Assembly: GCA_017450215.1 (NCBI GenBank)
Contig: JAFSVH010000025.1
Span: 1-44,469, forward strand
DNA: 44,469 nt
Origin: Bacilli bacterium
GTDB lineage: Bacteria; Bacillota_I; Bacilli_A; ML615J-28; CAG-698
Reading direction: 5' to 3'
Positions 18,225-28,491 of this stretch are shown here, piece after piece. Positions within the stretch are counted from its first letter, which is position 1, and each line of letters starts with the position of its first letter. The position numbers and the translations under genes are program-made. Under the pieces are notes generated by a model. It ran no database searches and was not told where the DNA came from. It worked only from the letters and a program-made list of their open reading frames with translations.

Positions 18225-18245
18225 GAATTTATTAAAGGTGAAACT

Positions 18246-19754
18246 ATGGTAAAAGATTTTTTAAAACAATTCTTTTTAGAGACTTTTAAAAGAAGAGAAA
18301 AAGAAGAATACCAAGATTTAATAGCAATGAATCGTAAAACTAATTATCCTTGGTTTTATTTAAGAATAATTGTTTTTATTATTATTCCTATTAGTTTTCT
18401 TACTATTCTTTTTCATGTTTTTTATTTGTCAACAAATATTATTATTTTAATATATGGAGCTATTTTTATTTCCTTTGCACTTTTTATATTATTATATGAA
18501 TTAATTAAAACAAGAGAAATAACCTTTCTTCAAATAATGTTAATCATATTATTTTCAGGTTTAATAATAACGCCACTTGTTTCTTTTTTTTATTGTTATA
18601 TACCAGTCAAAGGAGATTTCTTAGAAAGTGTTAGAGCAGGTACTATTGAAGAGATAGCAAAAGGGATTGTTGCTTGTTTGTTAATTTATTTCATTAATAA
18701 ACAAAGAAAGAAAAAAGAAAAGAACAAATTAACAAATTTGAATGCTTTGTTAATTGGTGCAAGTTGTGGTGTTGGTTTTGCTATTGGTGAGAATTTTGCT
18801 TATTTCCTTGCTGAATACATAAAATCATTTGAAGTCATCCGTTTAACATTCTCTCGAGGGTTTGATGCTTTATGCACACATTTATTCTGGACAGGTATCA
18901 TTGCATATTTCTTTAATAAATTTAATAAACCATTAATAAATTTTAGATTTTATTTAGCAGTTTTATTAATGATGTTAATTCATACAATCTGGGATATTAA
19001 TACTATTGTTATAATTAGTGATGAAATATATTTGATTATTAAAACTATTATATTAATTATTTATGCTATTCTTTCATTCATTTATTTAATATCATTAATT
19101 AAAAAAGAAGAAGGAATTATTGATTCTTGCGTTAGTCAAAATATTGAAATAATACCGTTAAAACGTTTAATTACAGTTGGCTGTTTATTATTACTTTCTT
19201 TTAATTCTATTCTTTATCTTTTTATAAGTGATGATTATAAAACGATATTATATGAATATAATATTGAAAGAATTGAATATCAAATGACAAAAGATGAATT
19301 CATTGATTATATTCAAGATGGTCATCATTTTGAAATTGATCGAAATCATCCATTCAATGCTGATGCTTCAGATTGTATTAAATATTATATAGATGGTAAG
19401 CTTGTAACCTTATATGAATATGAGAATTTTGATGATTACATGCTTGAATATGTATTTGTAAGAAGTGATGATGACAATTTCAAACTTGATTCAGTTATGG
19501 TTTGGCTTGATGATTATGTTATGACAGAAGAATATTTAGTTGATGAAGAAAGTGATGAATTATTAATATATTATCCAATCGAGTTTAATGGTAGTGATTA
19601 TATTTTAAGAAATGGAGATATCTATATTAAGGAATATGATATTAGCTATCATCTAGCTTTTTATTGCTTCATTATAAGTAGTGTTATGATAATAATGTTT
19701 AATATTGCTTTTTGCGTATTTTATAAAAATAAAGGAGAAAAAAATGAAATATAG
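18246..19754 (+). CDS. PrsW-family intramembrane metalloprotease
   Basis: Polytopic membrane protein of 502 residues. The PrsW catalytic signature is present: EEIAKG (Glu135-Glu136, Lys139), GENFAYF (Glu182-Asn183), His212 in LCTHLFW and His246 in IHTIWD. Membrane helices run from about residue 38 to 285. After another helix near 310-328 comes a soluble, acidic domain (about 330-470), probably outside the cell, and a final helix (about 475-495). PrsW of B. subtilis cuts an anti-sigma factor; no anti-sigma gene is seen here. AAAGGTG precedes the ATG. Its end overlaps the next start by 11 bp. Confidence 0.82.
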   Translation: MVKDFLKQFFLETFKRREKEEYQDLIAMNRKTNYPWFYLRIIVFIIIPISFLTILFHVFYLSTNIIILIYGAIFISFALFILLYELIKTREITFLQIMLIILFSGLIITPLVSFFYCYIPVKGDFLESVRAGTIEEIAKGIVACLLIYFINKQRKKKEKNKLTNLNALLIGASCGVGFAIGENFAYFLAEYIKSFEVIRLTFSRGFDALCTHLFWTGIIAYFFNKFNKPLINFRFYLAVLLMMLIHTIWDINTIVIISDEIYLIIKTIILIIYAILSFIYLISLIKKEEGIIDSCVSQNIEIIPLKRLITVGCLLLLSFNSILYLFISDDYKTILYEYNIERIEYQMTKDEFIDYIQDGHHFEIDRNHPFNADASDCIKYYIDGKLVTLYEYENFDDYMLEYVFVRSDDDNFKLDSVMVWLDDYVMTEEYLVDEESDELLIYYPIEFNGSDYILRNGDIYIKEYDISYHLAFYCFIISSVMIIMFNIAFCVFYKNKGEKNEI

Positions 19755-20202
19755 AAATATTATAACAGCCATAGGATATATGGTAATGGGTTTACTTTGC
19801 ATAATTTTTAAAGAAGAAATAATTAAAATTGGTTGTACTATCTTTGGTATAATTTTAATTATTGAAGGTGTGCTTTTATTTTATGGTAATAAAATATATG
19901 GAATAATTATGATAGCTATTGGTATAATAATGATTATTTTTGGTTTTGCTATCACAAAAATTGTTCTTTATGTTGTTGGTGCTTTACTTATCTTTTATGG
20001 CATTTCTAATATTGTATTATTATTCAAGCAAAAAGCTATATCAATAAAGTTATTACTTATGCCGATTGGGCAAATATTAATTGGTAGTTGCTTTGTATTC
20101 TATCAAGCATTATCAATTGAATGGATGTTTTATATTATTGGTGCATTATTAATTATTGAAGGATTAATTGCATTATTAATTAATCTAATTATTGTAAAAT
20201 AA
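19744..20202 (+). CDS. DUF308-like membrane protein
   Basis: A 152-residue, almost entirely hydrophobic protein with about six membrane helices in repeated two-helix units (such as GYMVMGLLCIIF and the GALLIFYGISN/GALLIIEGLIA pair), the layout of HdeD/DUF308 proteins. Function is unknown in Gram-positives; HdeD in E. coli is linked to acid resistance. I chose the start at 19744 because AAAGGAG lies 6 bp upstream; an upstream in-frame ATG at 19705 falls inside the PrsW gene without a site. The 11-bp overlap with the protease gene indicates cotranslation. Confidence 0.7.
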   Translation: MKYRNIITAIGYMVMGLLCIIFKEEIIKIGCTIFGIILIIEGVLLFYGNKIYGIIMIAIGIIMIIFGFAITKIVLYVVGALLIFYGISNIVLLFKQKAISIKLLLMPIGQILIGSCFVFYQALSIEWMFYIIGALLIIEGLIALLINLIIVK

Positions 20203-20233
20203 TTATTATTGTAAAATAATTATTGTAAAATAA
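20191..20233 (+). repeat. Three imperfect tandem copies around a stop codon
   Basis: ATTGTAAAATAA occurs at 20191-20202 (the last codons and stop of the DUF308-like gene), 20208-20219 and 20222-20233. It looks like a short duplication of the gene end. Confidence 0.7.
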
Positions 20234-20242
20234 GGTGAAATT

Positions 20243-21445
20243 ATGTCTATTAAATTATCTACACTTTATTCATTACTTCATGATAATGAATTGTTTGAAA
20301 TAAAGAATAATAAATTTATTAAAGAAATTGAAACGAAAATAAGCGAAGATATCACTATCAGTGATATCAAAGATTATGATTGTGATTTAAAATTAATATT
20401 TATATCAAGTGGTGGAAGTGAAGGATTATTTTTAAATAATTATAAATACTTAAAACCACCTATTTATATATTAACATCAGGTGAAAATAATTCACTTGCT
20501 GCATCCTTAGAGATTCTAACATATTTAAATAATGAGAATGTGAAAAGCGAGATAATCCATGGTGATATCGATTATGTTGCACAAAGAATTAAAGCATTAG
20601 AACAAATTGAATATGTAAAAAGAAAAATGAAAGATTTAAATTTTGGTGTAATTGGTAAACCAAGTGATTGGCTGATTGCATCTATTCCTAATTATCTTAA
20701 TGTAAAAGAAAAATTTGGTATTAATTTAATTGATATTGATATTGATGAATTAGTTAATAATTATAATAGAAGTGATCTATATAATAATTTAAGTGATAAA
20801 TTATACAATACTAATTATGATAAAAAATTTGATAGAATTGAAATTAATAAAGCAGAAAATGTAAATAAAGCATTAATGAAAATAGTAGATAAATATAAAT
20901 TAAATGGTTTAACAATTAGGTGCTTTGATTTATTATCTAAGATTAATACAACGGGATGTTTAGGAATAGCACAATTAAATGATTTAGGAATTTGTAGTAG
21001 CTGTGAAGGTGATATCATGGGTTTAATTACTATGATGATAGCATCATTAATCACTAAGAAAGCAACATTTTTAGCTAATCCATCCAGAATTGATCCAATT
21101 AAAAATGAAATAGTATTTGCTCATTGCACTGTTCCATTTTCAATGCTTGATGATTATGAATTTTGTACACATTTTGAATCTAAAATAGGACTTGCAATTA
21201 GAGGCAAGATGAAAGAAGAAGATGTCACAATATTTAGAATTGCTAGTGACTTAAAGAGATATTTTGTAAGTGAGGGTAAAATCATCAATAATTTAAGAGA
21301 AGATGGTTTATGTAGAACACAAATAAAAATCAAATTCGAAGAAAACGTGAGTGAATTATTAACTAAACCATGTGGGAATCATCATGTAATCTTTTATGGT
21401 CATTATGCAAAAGCAATAAAAGATTTAATGGATGGAATATTATAA
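20243..21445 (+). CDS. L-fucose isomerase-like protein
   Basis: A 400-residue cytoplasmic protein related to the L-fucose/L-arabinose isomerase superfamily (COG2407 type). Family landmarks: GVIGKPSDWLIAS (about residues 134-146), the C-terminal domain with SSCEGDIMGLITM (the Glu/Asp of CEGD are ligand residues in the family), HCTVPF, and HHVIFYGHYAKAI near the end. It is somewhat shorter than true FucI and sits alone without sugar kinase or aldolase genes, so the substrate cannot be stated. AAGGTG precedes the ATG. A strong terminator follows, ending the unit that began with the PrsW gene. Confidence 0.75.
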   Translation: MSIKLSTLYSLLHDNELFEIKNNKFIKEIETKISEDITISDIKDYDCDLKLIFISSGGSEGLFLNNYKYLKPPIYILTSGENNSLAASLEILTYLNNENVKSEIIHGDIDYVAQRIKALEQIEYVKRKMKDLNFGVIGKPSDWLIASIPNYLNVKEKFGINLIDIDIDELVNNYNRSDLYNNLSDKLYNTNYDKKFDRIEINKAENVNKALMKIVDKYKLNGLTIRCFDLLSKINTTGCLGIAQLNDLGICSSCEGDIMGLITMMIASLITKKATFLANPSRIDPIKNEIVFAHCTVPFSMLDDYEFCTHFESKIGLAIRGKMKEEDVTIFRIASDLKRYFVSEGKIINNLREDGLCRTQIKIKFEENVSELLTKPCGNHHVIFYGHYAKAIKDLMDGIL

Positions 21446-21451
21446 AAAATG

Positions 21452-21490
21452 TGGATATAAATCGTATAAAGATTTATATCCATTTTTTTA
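21452..21490 (+). terminator. Terminator after the isomerase-like gene
   Basis: A perfect 12-bp stem, TGGATATAAATC with GATTTATATCCA (21471-21482), 7-base loop and TTTTTTT. Confidence 0.88.
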
Positions 21491-21609
21491 AATCTAATTA
21501 TATAGTTAAAAATGCTAGAAAGACAAAAATAAAAAAAATATTTTTTTTAAAGTTTTTTTATTGTCTTTTTTGTGATAGAATGAAGGGTGACAAAAAGCGA
21601 GGTTTTATT

Positions 21610-24600
21610 ATGAAAATTAATAAATTTGATTACCTTTATAATGATAATGATGGCTTAGGAAAAATAATTGATGTTAAAGGGAACAATGTTAATAATGAAC
21701 AAACAGAATATCATGTTGTTTTCCCTCAAAAAGAATTAATTATAAATAATATTGATGATTATGGTTATTTAAATAATAATTTTGTGGAAAAGCTTATAAA
21801 TGGTGAATACTCAATTGATTTTTCATATAATTCATCTGTTCGCGGCATGAATTATTTCGATGATAAAAGAATCATGGGGTTTAGCGTTGATTATAATCTA
21901 ATAAAGGGTATGATTAGAGGAACAAAGGTATATAGTGTTTTTGTTGCTTTTTCAAAAGATAATAAAATCAGTGTTGAATGTACTTGTCCTTATTCTTTTC
22001 ATTGTAAGCATGAAGCTGCATTCTTGGTATATATTAGAATCTTTTTAAAAGAAAATGTAAAAGCAATTGAGGAAAGAATTAAAATTATTGAAGAAGAAGG
22101 AAAAAGTGGAAGTAATAGAACATTAAAGCAAATTAATGAATCAAAAAATGAAATAATTGCAATGGTAGAAGAATATCGTAATAAACCAGTTGATGATAAA
22201 TTCATTTCTTTTGCTTTTGGAATTAAAGATTATTTAGGTAATTTAAAAAGTGAAGAAAAGATTGATTTAATTGATAAATTATTCTTTTTAAGACAATATC
22301 AAATTTCTGTTTATTTCATTTATTTAATTCTAGTTTATTTAAATGATCATTTAATTGATTTTGATGAAGCTCTAAAAGATTTTAGTGAGTCACAAAAAAG
22401 ATATGTTTATGATTGCTTGAATAAAATAAAAGCACAAACTAAATCTAGTTATATTTTTGATTATGATGGTCCATTATTCTTAAGTATCTATAATAATGAT
22501 TATTATTCTATTATTGATATAATTGCTAAATGTTCATATTATAATTCTTTATTAGTTGCTTTGATTAAATATTTATCTAATAAAATAGAGGTTAGTGATA
22601 ATAACAATACTAATATTATTAATATTTGTAAGATATTTAAAAGTACTAAAGCTTGCTTTGATGCAATTAAAGGTTATTTAAATAGATGTGATTATGGTAC
22701 AATGAGAAAGATTGTGAAACGTATTGCTAGTAGAGATTTATTTGATGACTATACTAATCTTGATTATATTAATAGTTTAAGTGATGAAGAATTGTTTAAA
22801 GAGACAATTAAGATAGTTAATCCCAAAACTCAAATTGATTTTATTTTAAAAAATGATAAAAGATTTTATAACATTAATAAGCATGATACAATTGCTTTAC
22901 TTTTCATTTTACATTGTGAAATAGAAAATAGAGGAAGTAGTGGTGTTGAAAGATTAATTAGATCATCAGAGGTATTAAGTAAATATTCATTCTTATTCGC
23001 TTTAGGAAATTATAGAATTACATATCGCGATTTTAGAATTTCTAGTGAAGAATTAAAAGAAAAGGATAGAGATTATATTGATAGCATTATTGATATCTTT
23101 GATATCAAATATCGTTTTAGTCATGATGAAAAAACAATAAAGAATACATATTATTTATTCTTTAATTTATTTGATGAATTAAATCAAATTGTGAAAATTG
23201 AAGAAACAGATGTAATTAATGTTGTCTCTTTAGATTTTATTAGAAAGCCTGAATTATCTTCATTATTGATTAGATATATTTATAATGAAATTAGAGAAAA
23301 GAAGAAAGAAGAATACGAAAATAACGAAAAAGCATTCCTTGATTTATTAATTGAAAAAAGAAGAAAAAAGCAAGATGAAGAGACTAGTCAATATCTAGAT
23401 GAAGTTAGAATCACTTCTTTTTCATCCATTGTACCTGAAGAGAAAGTAAGACTTGAATATTATATTGAAGAACCTAATTTTTTAGGAATGAGTGAATATC
23501 AATTATCATTAAAGGTTGGTATTGATAAGATGTATAAAATTCAAAATATTACTAGATTCTTTGAAGATGTAAGGTTAAATAGATATGCTTCATATGGTAA
23601 AAAATTAGGTTTCCATCATGGTGTTAATAATTATGATTCTCCTCATGATAAAGTATTAAAATATTTAATTGGTGGAAGTAGAGAATCTGAATATGCAAAA
23701 AAAGCAATAGAATTATCTAAATATAATATTGATTATTTAATGGATAATTTAATTGGAGAGAAGATTTATCTTATAAGTAACATAATTAAGAATAATACAG
23801 GTAGAAATTATAATTATGAATATATGGATATTATTCAAGAAGGTTATATTGTAACTGATAAAGATTTTGATTTTCATGCTTCAATTGATAATGAATTTAA
23901 TATTAGTTATTTTGATAATGTACCAAGAAATGTAATTCCTGGTAGTGATGCTTTATATGTTTTTTGTGACGGTTTTGTTTATAAATTAATTGATAAACAA
24001 AAACAAAATTTAGTTAATTTCTTAAATAAATTTAATGGAGCTAATATTAAGAAAAATTTACATAAATTTGTTGCTACTCTTTATTATGGTAATGAAGATA
24101 TCATTTATTTAAATGATGAAATAAAAACTAAGTTCTTAGAAAAAGAAAGAATTATTCATTTATATTTTGATTATAATGATAAAAATATCAATGATAAAAA
24201 TATCGTATTTAATTTAAAAATCTTTGATGGTAATGAAGAATTAATAAAGGATATCGATAAGCTTAGTTTAAATGATAAAGAACGAATAAATATTATTAGT
24301 GACTATTTAACATATTTAGGCTTTAAAGGTTCTAGCCTTTCTGGTGAAGATAAGATTTATAATTTTTTAAGAACTGATTTAAATCCATTAATGAGAGTAT
24401 GTAAAGTATTTTTAAGTGAAGCAATTAAGAATACGAAAGTTGTTGATTTCCCTAAAGTTAAATATAGAATTCAATATGAAAATGATATGATGAGTGTCTT
24501 TATGCAGGAATCACAATTTAGTAAAGAAGAATTAAATGAAATCTTTAATAAGATTAAGAAAAAGAAGAAATATGTATTATTAAAAGATAATACAATTATT

Positions 24601-26169
24601 AATATTGATAATGAAAATGCTCAAAACTTCTTAGATATTATTAATGATTTTAAATTAGATGTTCGAAATTTAGAAAGACCTAAACCTCTTCCAATTTATC
24701 AAGTGCTTAAATCTTATGCATACAATGAGATGATTGAAGTAGATGATTATGCCTTAAAAATGATTGAAAGAATTGCTAATTTTAAGAATTATGAATTACC
24801 TAGTTTTAAAGGTAGTGATATACTTAGAAATTATCAATTAGATGGCGTTAAATGGTTAACAATTTTAAGCGGATATAAGATGGGTGGTATTCTAGCTGAT
24901 GATATGGGACTTGGTAAGACACTTCAAATCATTGCGATGTTAAGAATTAATTATAAAGATGCTCCATCTTTAATTGTTTGCCCTAAGAGTTTAATCTTTA
25001 ACTGGGTTAATGAATTTAAGAAATTTGATGATGATTCAACATTAAAAGTTATCTTTGGTAGTATTAATGATAGAAAGAATATGATTAATAATATAAAAGA
25101 TAACGAAAGAATTATTTATATTACAAGTTATGATTCATTAAGAAACGATGTTGAAATGTACAAGTGTAATTTCCAATATATTATTTTAGATGAAGCACAA
25201 GCTATTAAGAATATGCAAACACTAAAATCACAAAGTGTTAAATTATTAAAAGGTGAAGTTAGATTCGCTTTAACAGGTACACCAATTGAAAATAATATCT
25301 TAGATTTATGGAGTATTTTTGATTTTGTTTTACCAGGATATTTCTGTGAAATAGGTGAATTTAAAGATAATTATGAACATGATAGTGGTTATGTGAAAAG
25401 AGTAGCAAGAAAGGTATCACCTTTCATCTTAAGAAGAAGTAAAAAAGATGTACTTAACGATTTACCTGAAAAATTTGAACGCATTATTTCAGTTGGACTT
25501 AAGGGTGAACAATTGAAGCTATATCATGCTTATATTGAAAAAGCTAAAGAAGCAATGGAAAATGAAGGCACTTTTGCAGTTTTACAATTCCTAACTAGAC
25601 TTCGTCAGATCTGTGTTTCGCCTAAAACATTTATTGAAGATTATAATGGTGAAAGTGAAAAGATCGATTATGCTATTGAATTAATTAAGACTTATGTTGA
25701 AGAAGGTCATAAGATATTATTATTCTCTCAATTTGTTAGTGCTCTAAATATTATGAAGCAAGAATTGATAAAGAATAAAATTGATTTTCTAATGTTGACT
25801 GGAGAGACTAAAGCAATTGATAGAATTGATATGTGTAATGATTTTAATAAATCAGACTCTAAAGAAAAAGTATTCTTAATTTCATTAAAAGCTGGTGGTA
25901 ATGGTCTTAATTTGACTGGTGCTGATACAGTAATTCATATTGATCCTTGGTGGAATGTTAGTGTTGAGAATCAAGCAACTGATAGAGCTCATCGAATTGG
26001 ACAAAATAGGAATGTTGAAGTGGTGAAGATGATATGTAGTGATTCAATTGAACAGCGTGTAATTGAATTACAAAACTTAAAGAAGGATTTAATTGATAAA
26101 GTAATATCTAATGATGAATCATCTATTACTAGATTATCTCATGAAGATATTTCATTTATTTTAAGTTAA
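21610..26169 (+). CDS. SWIM zinc-finger, SNF2-family helicase
   Basis: Large DNA translocase of about 1519 residues. A SWIM zinc finger (C124-x-C126 and C132-x-H134 in ECTCPYSFHCKH) precedes a long helical middle region and the bacterial SNF2-associated domain. The C-terminal helicase core includes Walker A DDMGLGKT (about 1096-1103), Walker B LDEAQ (about 1192) and motif VI DRAHRIGQ (about 1457). I start it at 21610, 7 bp after GAGG. The frame is open upstream to 21370, but that part overlaps the previous gene and its terminator and has no good site. Bacillota often carry one such gene; its exact role (chromosome or RNA polymerase remodelling) is unknown. Confidence 0.88.
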   Translation: MKINKFDYLYNDNDGLGKIIDVKGNNVNNEQTEYHVVFPQKELIINNIDDYGYLNNNFVEKLINGEYSIDFSYNSSVRGMNYFDDKRIMGFSVDYNLIKGMIRGTKVYSVFVAFSKDNKISVECTCPYSFHCKHEAAFLVYIRIFLKENVKAIEERIKIIEEEGKSGSNRTLKQINESKNEIIAMVEEYRNKPVDDKFISFAFGIKDYLGNLKSEEKIDLIDKLFFLRQYQISVYFIYLILVYLNDHLIDFDEALKDFSESQKRYVYDCLNKIKAQTKSSYIFDYDGPLFLSIYNNDYYSIIDIIAKCSYYNSLLVALIKYLSNKIEVSDNNNTNIINICKIFKSTKACFDAIKGYLNRCDYGTMRKIVKRIASRDLFDDYTNLDYINSLSDEELFKETIKIVNPKTQIDFILKNDKRFYNINKHDTIALLFILHCEIENRGSSGVERLIRSSEVLSKYSFLFALGNYRITYRDFRISSEELKEKDRDYIDSIIDIFDIKYRFSHDEKTIKNTYYLFFNLFDELNQIVKIEETDVINVVSLDFIRKPELSSLLIRYIYNEIREKKKEEYENNEKAFLDLLIEKRRKKQDEETSQYLDEVRITSFSSIVPEEKVRLEYYIEEPNFLGMSEYQLSLKVGIDKMYKIQNITRFFEDVRLNRYASYGKKLGFHHGVNNYDSPHDKVLKYLIGGSRESEYAKKAIELSKYNIDYLMDNLIGEKIYLISNIIKNNTGRNYNYEYMDIIQEGYIVTDKDFDFHASIDNEFNISYFDNVPRNVIPGSDALYVFCDGFVYKLIDKQKQNLVNFLNKFNGANIKKNLHKFVATLYYGNEDIIYLNDEIKTKFLEKERIIHLYFDYNDKNINDKNIVFNLKIFDGNEELIKDIDKLSLNDKERINIISDYLTYLGFKGSSLSGEDKIYNFLRTDLNPLMRVCKVFLSEAIKNTKVVDFPKVKYRIQYENDMMSVFMQESQFSKEELNEIFNKIKKKKKYVLLKDNTIINIDNENAQNFLDIINDFKLDVRNLERPKPLPIYQVLKSYAYNEMIEVDDYALKMIERIANFKNYELPSFKGSDILRNYQLDGVKWLTILSGYKMGGILADDMGLGKTLQIIAMLRINYKDAPSLIVCPKSLIFNWVNEFKKFDDDSTLKVIFGSINDRKNMINNIKDNERIIYITSYDSLRNDVEMYKCNFQYIILDEAQAIKNMQTLKSQSVKLLKGEVRFALTGTPIENNILDLWSIFDFVLPGYFCEIGEFKDNYEHDSGYVKRVARKVSPFILRRSKKDVLNDLPEKFERIISVGLKGEQLKLYHAYIEKAKEAMENEGTFAVLQFLTRLRQICVSPKTFIEDYNGESEKIDYAIELIKTYVEEGHKILLFSQFVSALNIMKQELIKNKIDFLMLTGETKAIDRIDMCNDFNKSDSKEKVFLISLKAGGNGLNLTGADTVIHIDPWWNVSVENQATDRAHRIGQNRNVEVVKMICSDSIEQRVIELQNLKKDLIDKVISNDESSITRLSHEDISFILS

Positions 26170-26260
26170 TAATAAATAAATTTAAATTAATTTTTAAATA
26201 TCTATGTTTAAAAAGAAAATGTTATCATTGCTTCATTTAATAATTAATGCTGGTTTTTTG

Positions 26261-26290
26261 TTGAAATAGATAATCAAATAATGATATAAT
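26261..26290 (+). promoter_or_regulatory. Promoter of the glutamine synthetase gene
   Basis: TTGAAA (26261-26266) and TATAAT (26285-26290), 18-bp spacer. Confidence 0.65.
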
Positions 26291-26315
26291 TTAATAAATA
26301 ATGGAGGTAGTAGCC

Positions 26316-28421
26316 ATGAATAATAATGTAAATATGTTTGATATTTCTAATTTTGGTGTTAATGTTTTTTCTCGTGAAGCGATGAAAAAATATTTATCAA
26401 AAGAAGATTTTGAGATAATAACTAAAAATATCGATGATGGTAAAGCTTTAAATTTAGGAGAAGCTAACACTTTAGCAAGTGCTTTAATGAAGTGGGCAAT
26501 TGATAAAGGTGCTACGCATTTTACTCATTGGTTCCAACCTTTAACTGGTTTTACTGCAGAAAAGCATGAAAGTTTTTTAAATATAATAGATGATAAACCT
26601 ATTAACGAATTTTCATGTCATGCTTTAATCAAAGGTGAAACTGATGGTAGTAGTTTTCCATCAGGGGGACTTCGTGCTACGTTTGAAGCAAGAGGTTATA
26701 CGGTATGGGATCCTACATCAAATTGCTTTGTAAAGAATAATACTTTATATATTCCAACTGCTTTTTGTAGTTATGGTGGAGATTCACTTGATAAGAAGAC
26801 ACCATTACTTAGAAGTATGGAAGTAATTGGAAAAGAAGCAAGTAAAATATTAAGTTTATTTGGTATTGTTGATAAAGTTATTCCAACAGTTGGATCTGAA
26901 CAAGAATATTTCTTGATTGATAAGAAATTATATGATGAAAGATTAGATTTAGTTGTATGTGGAAGAACTTTATTTGGTGCTAAACCTCCAAAAGCACAAG
27001 AATTAGGAGATCATTATTTTGGTAAGATTAATAAACGTGTAAGTGAATTTATGCGTGATGTTGATAAACAATTATGGGAACTTGGAGTTCCAGCTAAGAC
27101 TGAGCATAATGAAGCAGCACCAGCTCAACATGAGCTTGCTCCGATTTTTTCATCAAATAATATCGAAACAGACCATAATCAATTAACAATGGAGATTATG
27201 CAATCTACTGCTTATGATCATGGTTTAGTTTGTTTACTTCATGAAAAACCTTTTGAAGGAATTAATGGTAGTGGTAAGCATAATAATTGGTCACTTAAAA
27301 TGGTGAAAAATAATAAGAATATTTTTGATCCTGGTGATAAACCAGAAGATAATTTAATGTTCTTACTCTTTTTAACAAGCCTAATTCAAGCTACATATAA
27401 GGCTCAAGGCTTAATTAGAATTTCTGTTGCTAGTCCAAGTAATGATCATAGATTAGGTGGCTATGAAGCACCACCTGCAATTGTATCACTTTTCTTGGGT
27501 GATGATTTATGTAATATCTTAGAATCAATTGATAAAGAAGGTCAAGTTAGTGTTAAGAATAGTTTAGATACAGGTGTTAAATCTATTTCTCAATTTGATA
27601 AAGATACAAGTGATAGAAATAGAACTAGTCCTTTTGCTTTCACTGGCTCTAAATTTGAACTTCGTATGGTAGGATCTAAGCAATCAATTGCTTCACCAAA
27701 TGTAGTAATCAATACTGCAGTTGCTTCTGCTTTACATGATTATTATGAAATATTAAAAGGAAAAACAGGAGAGGAATTAAATAAAGCAATTAGATTATTA
27801 ATTAAAGATGAATATAATAAATATAAAGATATCGTATTTAATGGTAATTGCTATAGTGAAGAATGGGTTAAAGAAGCTGAAAAGCGAGGCTTAAAGAATT
27901 ATAAGACAACATATGATGCATGTATTCATTTTAAAGATGAGGATAATGCTAATTTACTAAAGAGATTTAATGTATTAAATGATAATGAATTAGAGTCTCG
28001 GTATGAGATTATGCTTGATGATTATGTAAAACAATTAATGATTGAAGCAGATACAATGATTAAGATGGTCAGAAAAGAAATCTTACCAAGTGTTTTTGCA
28101 TATCATGGAGATTTAGCTAAATGGTTAAAAGATGCAAAAGATATGAATGCTTATGCTAATAGTGAATATGAAATATTGAGAAGTCTTGCTAATTATATAG
28201 AAGCAATTAATTCATTATTAGGTGACCTTGTAAAGAAAGCTGACGAGATTAAAAAGATTGATGATACTGATTTAAACTTAAAAGCAAAGATGACAAAAGA
28301 AGAATTACTTCCATGTATGGAAAAACTAAGATCTGCTGTTGATAAATGTGAAGAAATTGTAGCTAAAGATTATTGGAGTCTTCCTGATTATTGTGATTTA
28401 TTATATAGTGTAAAATATTAA
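26316..28421 (+). CDS. glnN: Glutamine synthetase type III
   Basis: Cytoplasmic enzyme making glutamine from glutamate, ammonia and ATP. About 701 residues, the length of GSIII (GSI is about 450). Visible active-site segments: VGSEQEYF, NEAAPAQHELAPIF (about residues 264-277), GINGSGKHNNWSL (about 315-327) and SPFAFTGSKFELRMVGS. I start it at 26316: the ATG at 26301 is part of the ribosome-binding site itself (ATGGAGG), whereas GGAGG lies 8 bp before 26316. No PII gene or glutamate synthase lies nearby. Confidence 0.93.
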   Translation: MNNNVNMFDISNFGVNVFSREAMKKYLSKEDFEIITKNIDDGKALNLGEANTLASALMKWAIDKGATHFTHWFQPLTGFTAEKHESFLNIIDDKPINEFSCHALIKGETDGSSFPSGGLRATFEARGYTVWDPTSNCFVKNNTLYIPTAFCSYGGDSLDKKTPLLRSMEVIGKEASKILSLFGIVDKVIPTVGSEQEYFLIDKKLYDERLDLVVCGRTLFGAKPPKAQELGDHYFGKINKRVSEFMRDVDKQLWELGVPAKTEHNEAAPAQHELAPIFSSNNIETDHNQLTMEIMQSTAYDHGLVCLLHEKPFEGINGSGKHNNWSLKMVKNNKNIFDPGDKPEDNLMFLLFLTSLIQATYKAQGLIRISVASPSNDHRLGGYEAPPAIVSLFLGDDLCNILESIDKEGQVSVKNSLDTGVKSISQFDKDTSDRNRTSPFAFTGSKFELRMVGSKQSIASPNVVINTAVASALHDYYEILKGKTGEELNKAIRLLIKDEYNKYKDIVFNGNCYSEEWVKEAEKRGLKNYKTTYDACIHFKDEDNANLLKRFNVLNDNELESRYEIMLDDYVKQLMIEADTMIKMVRKEILPSVFAYHGDLAKWLKDAKDMNAYANSEYEILRSLANYIEAINSLLGDLVKKADEIKKIDDTDLNLKAKMTKEELLPCMEKLRSAVDKCEEIVAKDYWSLPDYCDLLYSVKY

Positions 28422-28423
28422 TA

Positions 28424-28460
28424 AATAACATTAGAATAATAACATTGGAATAATAACAAT
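28424..28460 (+). repeat. Two and a half 14-bp tandem repeats
   Basis: AATAACATTAGAAT (28424-28437), AATAACATTGGAAT (28438-28451) and AATAACAAT (28452-28460), directly after the glutamine synthetase stop codon. Confidence 0.8.
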
Positions 28461-28491
28461 ATTTATTATCAATATTTAATTAGGATATTTT

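Noticed and set aside
21370..21609. Upstream extension of the SNF2 helicase frame by 80 codons
   Set aside because: It overlaps the end of the isomerase-like gene and its terminator hairpin and has no ribosome-binding site. GAGG is correctly spaced for 21610.
21610..26169. SNF2 helicase as part of a phage-defence island
   Set aside because: Neighbours are metabolic or uncharacterised membrane genes. No nuclease, methylase or other defence partner is present, and SWIM-SNF2 proteins of this layout are widespread in Bacillota.
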